Positions 16,113 to 23,362 of a stretch of DNA of 64,000 bases are shown here, one piece after another. The DNA lies in NCBI GenBank assembly GCA_049115695.1, contig JAGDZR010000003.1, forward strand, positions 248,001-312,000, in the 5' to 3' direction. A program made the position numbers and the translations under genes. This stretch comes from JAGDZR01 sp049115695 (GTDB lineage: Bacteria > Bacteroidota > Bacteroidia > Cytophagales > Cyclobacteriaceae). The notes under the pieces are model-generated. The model had not been told where the DNA came from, did not search any database, and saw nothing but the letters and a program-made list of their open reading frames with translations. Position 1 is the stretch's first letter, and the number at the start of each line of letters is the position of its first letter.

Positions 16113-16114
16113 GC

Positions 16115-16441
16115 TTAGGTCAATTCAAAGTGAGGCACTTGATTCCAGAGGTTGGCACGCGTGCTTTTGACCTCATGAAGGATTGTTTTACCTGCGGTGG
16201 TGAGGGTATAAACTCTTTTTCTCCTTCCGCCTCGCTCCTTGGTTGCTCCTGTCATTTCAGAAGTTAGAAACCCTTTGTTTTCAAGCCTGGTCAATGTAGG
16301 ATGTAATGCACCCATCGCCACATTTCTACCTACCTGATTATACAGTTCTTGTTTGATGTTCACTACGTATGCATTGTCCTGCAATATCAAAGCGATCAAA
16401 AGCACCAGTTCTTCGAATTCCCCAATCTTCGTTTCTCGCAT
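16115..16441 (-). CDS. PadR-family transcriptional regulator
   Basis: A 108-residue winged-helix protein. The core EFEELVLLIALILQDNAYVVNIKQEL, then GALHPTLTRLENKGFLTSEM and RRKRVYTLTTAGK are standard PadR features. It precedes a FtsX-type permease by 2 bp, the same pairing as at 26 kb. PadR proteins usually repress their own operon and are released by small ligands. Palindromes at 16473-16495 and 16504-16518, just upstream, are candidate operators. Confidence 0.9.
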   Translation of the reverse strand: MRETKIGEFEELVLLIALILQDNAYVVNIKQELYNQVGRNVAMGALHPTLTRLENKGFLTSEMTGATKERGGRRKRVYTLTTAGKTILHEVKSTRANLWNQVPHFELT

Positions 16442-16472
16442 TAGTTTCTATTTTATATGACTAATACACGAA

Positions 16473-16518
16473 TATAGAAAATATTTGTTTCTATAAAAGC
16501 GAAACAAATTCTATTTGT
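16473..16518. promoter_or_regulatory. Tandem palindromes upstream of padR-like gene
   Basis: TATAGAAA (16473-16480) and TTTCTATA (16488-16495) form an 8-bp inverted repeat with a 7-base spacer. Immediately beyond, ACAAAT-TCT-ATTTGT (16504-16518) forms a second. They lie 32 and 63 bp upstream of the PadR start, suitable for autorepression. The regulatory role is inferred. Confidence 0.4.
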
Positions 16519-16618
16519 CCGTTTTGGAAGCTTTGAAGTCAGTCTACTTTTATCGAAAATTTACACGGTTCCAGGAGACTGCTTTTGCCTGTTCAATCAC
16601 ATGATATGCTCCCTCCGT

Positions 16619-17221
16619 TTATGAGTTAAAAGCGATTGCATTGGTAGTTACCGTATGAGGATCATTTTCTCCCACACGAAATTTAACGGTGAAGACATGT
16701 GCAACGTCTTCTTCAGGCTTGACCGCAAGCTCGATACTACTATAACCAGCTAATTCGGTATCATCTGTATCATAAAATCCTCTTACTTCTATGAACAACC
16801 CACTTAACCCGGTACTGCCATAAGTTGAGTTAAAAAGACTTTTAAGATCACTACCCGCTGGATATTCTGAGCTGAACGCCTGATTACTGGTGATATTAAT
16901 GATTTGGATGGTTTCACTCACATGCGGTCCAATACAGCTCAGGGCAAATGCAGCGTTAAAAAAGGAAAATTGGTTTGCTTTATTGAACGACTCGGCAGTT
17001 TCGGGTTTTTCTACACTGAATATAAACTCCAACCTTAACGCATCTACATATGTAGTATCACTGATTGCCAGCTGCTCACCATTGAGCTGCATTTCATCAA
17101 AAGCCAGCAAATCATACCTTGTATCTGGACAAACTCCCGGGTCCGGATAGTCTTGGCAGCTGAATGGCATTGGTACAATCGCAATCAGCATGAATAGATA
17201 TTTCCAATGATTTTTCATCAC
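16619..17221 (-). CDS. Predicted lipoprotein, DUF5034-like
   Basis: A 200-residue protein with a lipoprotein signal (hydrophobic stretch, then PFSCQD with Cys at about 22), so it should be anchored in a membrane facing the periplasm. The mature part begins YPDPGVCPD and resembles small DUF5034 proteins of Bacteroidota, with an immunoglobulin-like beta pattern; the family call is tentative. It is not tightly linked to neighbours (about 180 bp from the PadR promoter and about 150 bp from the TolC-like gene). Function unknown. Confidence 0.6.
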   Translation of the reverse strand: MMKNHWKYLFMLIAIVPMPFSCQDYPDPGVCPDTRYDLLAFDEMQLNGEQLAISDTTYVDALRLEFIFSVEKPETAESFNKANQFSFFNAAFALSCIGPHVSETIQIINITSNQAFSSEYPAGSDLKSLFNSTYGSTGLSGLFIEVRGFYDTDDTELAGYSSIELAVKPEEDVAHVFTVKFRVGENDPHTVTTNAIAFNS

Positions 17222-17377
17222 AAGTACTCTTTAGTTATCACTAATTCCGACGCACAATAAAAATGCCAGAAGTAGATAAACTCAATTCCGAAAGGGCAAA
17301 TAGACTTGTTTGTACCCCATCAATATGTTTAAGTTATATTTTGAAGAAGTTTCAGCCGAAGCTCACTTTCCATGCGG

Positions 17378-18805
17378 TTATTGTGTTAAATATCCAAGGT
17401 TCGTAACCCCCGCAACCCAATACAGACTCGCCAGACTTTTTTGATATTGAGATCTTAACTTGTACAGCTTCGTCTGAGATGTAATGAGCTTGTCGAACTG
17501 GACATTAATTTTAAACAGGTCGCTCTCTCCATTTTGTAGATTTAGGCGCTCAGCTTCCAGGATCAAATTGTAATTGTTTACCATCTGCTCTTGCTGCTCA
17601 AGCATTTGACCAGTGGTCACTACCTCATTGTATTTGGCGCCTATTTCATTGATAATTCGCCTTTCCTGATAAACCTGCTCTAGTTCATTCTGCTCCATTT
17701 TCACATTCACTTGTTGCAATTTGGCACGTTCTTTTCGCAGCAAAATCGGAAAGGCAAATGAGACACCAAACTTGTAATTATCTGTAAAGGCCAAATCACT
17801 GCTCCCTCCAGATGGCGTGATCGGTTGATCGAGCAGTGAATAGTCTACATCCAATCTGGGTTTTAGGTTTTCAACCGCCAGTTTTCGATCAATATTGAGT
17901 GATTGGTTCTTTAAGTTAAGCTTAACCAATTCAGGATGATTTTGCTGCGCCATTTCCAGTAACTGAGCGAGGATGTCCTCACCTAAACTTTCCATACCAC
18001 TATCTTCAGGAATCATATTGTCAGTTAATTCCAATGGTGCACCATCAGTACTCCACAAATGATTGGACAGTTGTAATGCCGCTTGAACACGTTCTATATT
18101 CGCCTGTTGGAAGTCAATTTGCCTGGACTGGAGTGCTATTCTGGCCTGGATCGTATCAATGGCAGCTGTAACACCCAATTCATACCCTGTAATCGTCCGG
18201 TCATATATATCCTGTGCGATATCAATACTCTGTTCAATCAAACGATAACTCTGGTAAGTAAAATACCATTGCCAATAGTCTTTTGCAGCTGAAAGCAATA
18301 TTTTATTTATCTCCTTAATCTGCTCTGCTTCAGTCATTTGCAAGAATAGCTTCGCCTGTTTTACCATCGCACGTCGCTCATCAATGATCAGTCCACGTCC
18401 GATAGGAACTGATACGCCCATATACACTTGTCGGTTTTGGGTAGCATCAGAGATGTAATACTCAGGGTTGAGATAAGAACCCCTATTTTGCATCAAGCCT
18501 ATTTTTGGATCGATTGGAAACCATACAGGAATTTTGAGACCAACATTGGCCATATTGTAGTATTCCTGATCTTTAAAATTTTTTTGATTCCAGTTGCCTT
18601 CAATTTTCGGATCAAAACTTCCCCTGGCCAATCTTAGCTGCTGAATGGCGTTATCAGAAAGCAGCTTGGCTTGCCTGACAATTGGATGGTTGTCAAGCAC
18701 AAATGCATAGAATACATCAAAGTTCAATACCTGCATGCTATCCGTTTGCTGGGCGCTGAGCATGGATGAACAGATGATCATTAGGAAGGTCAGAGTATTT
18801 CTCAT
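17378..18805 (-). CDS. TolC-family outer membrane efflux protein
   Basis: 475 residues with a cleavable signal peptide (ending SMLSAQQ) and two repeats of long amphipathic helices and short beta regions typical of the TolC/OEP family. Motifs such as RQAKLLSDNAIQQLRLARGSFDPKI mark the first repeat. It forms the outer-membrane duct for the exporter encoded just upstream; the start overlaps the HlyD gene by 4 bp. It is the last gene of the TetR-ABC-HlyD-TolC operon. Confidence 0.9.
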   Translation of the reverse strand: MRNTLTFLMIICSSMLSAQQTDSMQVLNFDVFYAFVLDNHPIVRQAKLLSDNAIQQLRLARGSFDPKIEGNWNQKNFKDQEYYNMANVGLKIPVWFPIDPKIGLMQNRGSYLNPEYYISDATQNRQVYMGVSVPIGRGLIIDERRAMVKQAKLFLQMTEAEQIKEINKILLSAAKDYWQWYFTYQSYRLIEQSIDIAQDIYDRTITGYELGVTAAIDTIQARIALQSRQIDFQQANIERVQAALQLSNHLWSTDGAPLELTDNMIPEDSGMESLGEDILAQLLEMAQQNHPELVKLNLKNQSLNIDRKLAVENLKPRLDVDYSLLDQPITPSGGSSDLAFTDNYKFGVSFAFPILLRKERAKLQQVNVKMEQNELEQVYQERRIINEIGAKYNEVVTTGQMLEQQEQMVNNYNLILEAERLNLQNGESDLFKINVQFDKLITSQTKLYKLRSQYQKSLASLYWVAGVTNLGYLTQ

Positions 18806-20145
18806 TTCTCTTCTTTGGCTTTTGGACTTTTACTAAGATCCAGTGGTTCCTCATAAAGACTAGGCGGGAATCCATTTAGCTGTCGCCATAGCTCATACCA
18901 CACCGGTACATCATCCAGCATGACCCAACCTTTTGTCCCCGATCCCAGTCTCAACAAGTCCGGCCATGATTCGTCTTCCGGATCTGGCGTTACGAGTATT
19001 CTGAATTCACCACCCTTACTGCCTACATAGTCAATCACTTGCACAACACCACCAAAAGTACCAACCGACACACTTGGCCAACCTGAAAACTGTAGTGCAG
19101 GCCATCCATCGAACTCAATTCGTACTTTCCTTCCAATGGAAATAAGCGGTATGTCCATAGCTTGAACATACATTTCAACTGCCATATCGGGGTTAGCCGG
19201 TACAATGGTTGCTACAGCCTCTCCTTCCTTTATCGTCTCTCCTATTCCTGCTCTCATGGCCTTGACGATATAGCCTGATTGAGGTGCTAATACCTGATAT
19301 TGAGAAGTCCTTACCTGCACGTTGGCGTATTCGTTTCTCAGTTTGGACAAAGAACCTTCACCTTCATAGATATCTGCTATAGTGGCATTCAAATCAGACT
19401 TTGCTTTACTGATCTTATCTGCATACTCTGCTCTTACCCCGATGAGGTTTACCTGGGCATTGAGTACTTCAGTACGTGTCTGTAAATATTTGTTTTCCGC
19501 AGATACTACTTTCATGCGGGCTTCCTGCTGCTTTGACTGTATATCCTGAAATTTGGTTAACGTAATGTTACCTGCTTCGTATAGCATCTTGTTGCGCTCA
19601 AATTGATTTGAGAAGTTCTCAAAACGGATTTTTTGCGCTAAGTAGTCAACACTATCACTGGTAAGTTTCATCCTCGTTTGTGATAGTTTGTTTTCAGCTT
19701 GCTGGTATTTGGCTTTCAAAGCTTGATTGAGCGCTACAATTTGACCGGTCAAAGCTTCCTGTTTCGATCGTTTGGAATCAATACTTTGCCCCTTGGCAAT
19801 GACTTGTTCATCTAACCTGATCAGTATCTCCGGATCAAAGTACTTGTCCTTTATTTCACTCAGTGTGAGTATGGTATCTCCTTTTTCAACAAACTGCCCC
19901 TCTCTGATATTCCAACTGGAAATCCGGCCGGCAATAGCTGATTCAACTGATTGAGGTCTGTTCCCGGGTGTAAAAGCCGTCACAGTTCCTTTACCATTGA
20001 TATTTTGCTGCCACGGTAAAAACAAAACCACAAAGAATATGAAAAGAATTGCCATCAACCACTTGGCCATATCCCTCCCAACATTAGGTGTCTTCAGCGT
20101 CTGAAGCGTATATAATTGAGTTTTGGAGAAATCTTTTTCTTGCAT
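18802..20145 (-). CDS. HlyD-family periplasmic adaptor (membrane fusion protein)
   Basis: 447 residues: one N-terminal TM helix (about 29-47), a lipoyl-like half (VESAIAGRISSWNIREGQFVEKGDTIL), a long coiled-coil hairpin (about 105-265, rich in Q, K and E), the second lipoyl half (LAPQSGYIVKAMRAGIGETIKEG) and a beta-barrel domain. It should link the inner-membrane ABC protein to the TolC-like duct. It lies 3 bp downstream of the ABC gene and overlaps the TolC-like gene by 4 bp. Confidence 0.92.
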   Translation of the reverse strand: MQEKDFSKTQLYTLQTLKTPNVGRDMAKWLMAILFIFFVVLFLPWQQNINGKGTVTAFTPGNRPQSVESAIAGRISSWNIREGQFVEKGDTILTLSEIKDKYFDPEILIRLDEQVIAKGQSIDSKRSKQEALTGQIVALNQALKAKYQQAENKLSQTRMKLTSDSVDYLAQKIRFENFSNQFERNKMLYEAGNITLTKFQDIQSKQQEARMKVVSAENKYLQTRTEVLNAQVNLIGVRAEYADKISKAKSDLNATIADIYEGEGSLSKLRNEYANVQVRTSQYQVLAPQSGYIVKAMRAGIGETIKEGEAVATIVPANPDMAVEMYVQAMDIPLISIGRKVRIEFDGWPALQFSGWPSVSVGTFGGVVQVIDYVGSKGGEFRILVTPDPEDESWPDLLRLGSGTKGWVMLDDVPVWYELWRQLNGFPPSLYEEPLDLSKSPKAKEEK

Positions 20146-20148
20146 GAC

Positions 20149-22317
20149 TTAGTTCATTATACTACTTAAACGACCTGATTTATTCAATTCCTGATATGAA
20201 CCATCAGCTTCGATGTTTCCATTCGCCATCACCAATACTCTTTCACATCCTTCCATGATCACAGGATCATTCGAAACAACTAGCAGCGTCCACTTTTGTT
20301 CCTTACTGGCCAATATTCGAATAAGCTTTTCCTTTTCAGATTTTGGGAAATCATTGAAGAAATCATTCAGGATCAATAAACTAGGTCGTTTTGCCAAACA
20401 CCTTGCCAGGATGATTTTATTCACCATACTTCTCGACAAGTTCTTACCACTACTCAACATCTGAGTATCCAACCCTTGTGGCATAGCATTAATATTATCA
20501 CTTATGCCAACGGTTTCCATCGCCCAAATTGCATCCTCGAGATGAGAATTGGGCTTTAACAGGGTGATGTTTTCCAGAATACTTCCCTCAAATACGTCTT
20601 CCTGAGATGGATTTTTTCCAATCATATCCCGGAGATTCATCAGGTCCAAATCGCGCATGGAATAACCGTTGAAAGTCAGCACTCCCTCAAAGTCATTGTT
20701 AAACCCCGCAATCGTGTTGGTCAATACTCTCCGGCCCGATCCACCACTCCCCGCAATGCAAACGCTTTGTCCGGGTTTGATATCAATGTCAACTCCTTTG
20801 AGAACGTAATCTGATTTATCAGGGAATCGATACTTGAGGCCCTTGGACCTGATATGATAACCTCGATTGTGCATACTTCCTGGTAAATCCAATCCTCCCA
20901 TTCGCTCTAAAGGCAAGTCGGTGACCACTGATATTTTGTCGACAGCTGTAAGCATGTCGTATACCACGTCCATGTACATGATGATTTTCTCCACAGAACT
21001 TAAGGTCAGGATGATGATCACTTCGGCGGCAACAAATTGCCCCAGCGTGATTTCCCTGGAGATAACCAAAATGGTTCCAATAATTAATAAACCACCCGTA
21101 ACAAGTGTCTTAAATAGTAGAACAAAAGAATATTGTTTAATCAGTACAGAGAAGTGTATCTTTCTGTTTTTCAGGTAGTTGTTTACGTTATAATCCGTCT
21201 TCTTCATGGGAAGGGGCGTATTCCCTGATAACTTGAATGAATTGATCGTTCTGGCCAATTCTTCTAGCCAATACACTACTTTGTATTTGTATTTGGATTC
21301 ATTGATCGAGCTTCTCAAGCCCTTGGGGCCAGTCGTATAGAATATGAAAAACAGCAACCCCAATAACAAAAGGCTAAAGAATACAAAAAACGGATGATAG
21401 AATGACAGCAAAATCAATCCAAAGAAAATTTGAATCGCTCCCGCGGATAAATCAATCAATAGCTTCGGAAGCCCTTTCTGAATGGTCAATACATCAAAAA
21501 ACCTGTTCATTAGTTCAGGTGCGTGATAATTGATCAGTGCTTCAGCCTTTATTCTTGGGATCCTGAAAGCAAACTCAAAAGCAGCTTTCGTAAATACCCG
21601 GCGCTGGAGATACTCCACCAGTGTGATTTGAGTAATTTGTAATCCACCTGCCGCCATTACACCAGCAATAACCAACCCTATCAGGACATATACTGAACTA
21701 AAAACAACTCCTCCTGAAATCAGTGAAACGGTGGCTTGAATTCCTACCGGGAGTGTCAAACTAATCAGACCAATCAAAACTGCATAGAAATAGATATACA
21801 TGATATCCCGTTGTTCCTCAGAAAGTAGTCGAATCAATCGCTGAATAGGTGTGAGTTTTTTTCGTTCCTCATCGTCTGTGTCACTAACCAGGCTTTTGTA
21901 ATAAAATATACCCAGAAAGCTCACAGTACCATTTTCCATCACCAGATTCGGATATGGCGTGTTTTTATCTAATGTTATCAGCTCAACATCACCATGCTTT
22001 CTGATTTTCATGTACTGCTTCTTACGCCCTTCTTCCATAAAGATGATTGGAACCATCCTGTCATCTTCCCATTCAAAGGCCAGAATAGGTATATGCACAT
22101 CTCGCATCATATTGATGAACTCTTCTTCAGGAAGCTCATTTTCCAGATATACAATTCCCTTTTCATTCGCTTGTTCAACCAAGTCTCTGACAAACTCTGA
22201 CTTTTCATGATCCTCATAAAACCTGTTGAATACAGATATATTACTCAACGTCAGGCTCTTATGCTTGAGAATAATTGAGGACTGTTTAATGATCTCTAAA
22301 ATCTGGTCACTGTGCAT
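20149..22317 (-). CDS. ABC exporter half-transporter with degenerate ATPase motifs
   Basis: 722 residues: an unrecognised N-terminal domain (1-165), about six TM helices of the ABC type-1 exporter fold (170-450), and a C-terminal nucleotide-binding domain. The fold is clear, but the catalytic motifs are altered. Walker A reads GSGGSGRR (Lys and Ser/Thr replaced by Arg529 and Arg530), Walker B ends LLILND instead of DE, the signature reads LSSGKN, and the H-loop His is replaced (VVSNDP). The frame is intact and the operon (TetR upstream, HlyD and TolC downstream) is conserved in form. It may therefore be a non-hydrolysing partner or an ATP-independent scaffold. Confidence 0.85.
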   Translation of the reverse strand: MHSDQILEIIKQSSIILKHKSLTLSNISVFNRFYEDHEKSEFVRDLVEQANEKGIVYLENELPEEEFINMMRDVHIPILAFEWEDDRMVPIIFMEEGRKKQYMKIRKHGDVELITLDKNTPYPNLVMENGTVSFLGIFYYKSLVSDTDDEERKKLTPIQRLIRLLSEEQRDIMYIYFYAVLIGLISLTLPVGIQATVSLISGGVVFSSVYVLIGLVIAGVMAAGGLQITQITLVEYLQRRVFTKAAFEFAFRIPRIKAEALINYHAPELMNRFFDVLTIQKGLPKLLIDLSAGAIQIFFGLILLSFYHPFFVFFSLLLLGLLFFIFYTTGPKGLRSSINESKYKYKVVYWLEELARTINSFKLSGNTPLPMKKTDYNVNNYLKNRKIHFSVLIKQYSFVLLFKTLVTGGLLIIGTILVISREITLGQFVAAEVIIILTLSSVEKIIMYMDVVYDMLTAVDKISVVTDLPLERMGGLDLPGSMHNRGYHIRSKGLKYRFPDKSDYVLKGVDIDIKPGQSVCIAGSGGSGRRVLTNTIAGFNNDFEGVLTFNGYSMRDLDLMNLRDMIGKNPSQEDVFEGSILENITLLKPNSHLEDAIWAMETVGISDNINAMPQGLDTQMLSSGKNLSRSMVNKIILARCLAKRPSLLILNDFFNDFPKSEKEKLIRILASKEQKWTLLVVSNDPVIMEGCERVLVMANGNIEADGSYQELNKSGRLSSIMN

Positions 22318-22320
22318 GAA

Positions 22321-23004
22321 TCAATGGGTTAGTCTAATCGTATTGAAAACGACGGTTTTCAAAAACTGTTCGTTGTTCTTGTATATGTCAACATCACCAT
22401 TCTCGAGATTGGTTAACGATGGTAGGTGTTCAGCATAAAATAGTTGTTGATGAGATGCCTTTAAGGCCGTGCTAATCAGCGATCTGGAATATTCGAATTC
22501 AGGGTTTATTTCATCTACAAATTCAGCAATTTTTCTACATAGTGATTTAAATCCCATGAAAAGCCCTTCCCTATTATCCTCGTCAACTTGTTTGGTGAGA
22601 TAGGTCTTATCTGATTCAGAGAGGACAATTCGATGCAGCGCTACTTCATCAACTTCCGGAAAAGCTGGATCTTGTTTGGTCTCAGCCGTAATGATGCGCA
22701 GTGCAATCTTTAGTTTTTCAATTGGGTCTGAAATATTGTGCACTTCATAATCAATCTTATACTCCATCCAATTCCAATACCAGGCAATCACATAAACAAG
22801 AATTCTATGTTTGTTGTCAAAGTATCTATAAACAGATGCCTCGGTGGAATCAATTCTCTTGGCTAGTTTCTTAAACGTAAACGCCTCAAAACCAAGTTGA
22901 TTGATCATACTGATACTCTCTCTTACAATCTTTCTACCAAGGGTTGTTTCCTGTGGATCCTTGGTAAATAGATTTTTACTCATTCTCAACTGTAACGTAG
23001 GCAT
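22321..23004 (-). CDS. TetR-family transcriptional regulator
   Basis: A 227-residue protein from the ATG at 23004 (MPTLQLRMSKNLF); an upstream ATG at 23037 and a downstream one at 22983 are alternatives. The N-terminal HTH contains ESISMINQLGFEAFTFKKLAKRIDSTEASVYRYFDNKHRIL, the classic TetR pattern; the C-terminal ligand domain is not assigned. It sits 3 bp upstream of the ABC exporter genes and presumably controls that operon and itself, possibly through the palindrome at 23049-23062. Confidence 0.88.
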   Translation of the reverse strand: MPTLQLRMSKNLFTKDPQETTLGRKIVRESISMINQLGFEAFTFKKLAKRIDSTEASVYRYFDNKHRILVYVIAWYWNWMEYKIDYEVHNISDPIEKLKIALRIITAETKQDPAFPEVDEVALHRIVLSESDKTYLTKQVDEDNREGLFMGFKSLCRKIAEFVDEINPEFEYSRSLISTALKASHQQLFYAEHLPSLTNLENGDVDIYKNNEQFLKTVVFNTIRLTH

Positions 23005-23048
23005 AGTATCATGGATTACTGTATTAGTTGTAAACATAATACTATTAC

Positions 23049-23062
23049 TATCATTTATGATA
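23049..23062. promoter_or_regulatory. Palindrome upstream of tetR-like gene
   Basis: TATCAT-TT-ATGATA, perfect 6-bp arms, 45 bp upstream of the preferred TetR start. It is a candidate operator for autoregulation, inferred only from position and symmetry. Confidence 0.35.
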
Positions 23063-23281
23063 AAGGTTATATTATTATTGATATTTTTAATAGAATTATG
23101 AAAGTAATTCTTTCAATTCCAAGAGTAAACCCAGTAAATGAGTTAATCAATAAGGGATTAAGAAGGGTCCTATGGAGATTTACCAGATGCCATAATTATT
23201 CTTTATTTGGCATCTTGACGGTAGTTCGAACCGTATAGCTTGAGATACAGGATTTATAAAAGGGGGTATCAATCCATTCTT

Positions 23282-23334
23282 GAAGAGGCAAAGCATAGCC
23301 ATGAGCTAAAGAAATGGGATTAATTCACCATACA
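23282..23334 (+). pseudogene. Relic of a GH2 beta-galactosidase gene (C-terminal fragment)
   Basis: These 53 bases match 35915-35967, inside the GH2 gene of this window, at 47 of 53 positions. Read in the same frame the fragment gives EEAKHSHELKKWD followed by a stop (CAA to TAA), against EEAKHSYELKKRDQ in the intact gene. Weaker similarity may continue to about 23352. Only this block remains; the rest of the gene is absent from the flanks. It is therefore a remnant of a related glycosidase or of a duplication and deletion. Confidence 0.65.
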
Positions 23335-23362
23335 AGGAGCACATTCATTGTAAAAACTCCTT

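Larger units (their letters stand above)
23005..23362. other. 358-bp intergenic region with TetR promoter and glycosidase relic
   Basis: Contains the AT-rich upstream region of the TetR gene (to about 23110), no convincing ORF, and from 23282 a decayed fragment of a GH2 gene just before the 3' end of the second permease gene. Confidence 0.55.

Noticed and set aside
23011..23238. 75-codon forward ORF in the AT-rich region upstream of the TetR gene.
   Set aside because: No domain, no ribosome-binding site, overlaps the TetR promoter; coding is not supported.
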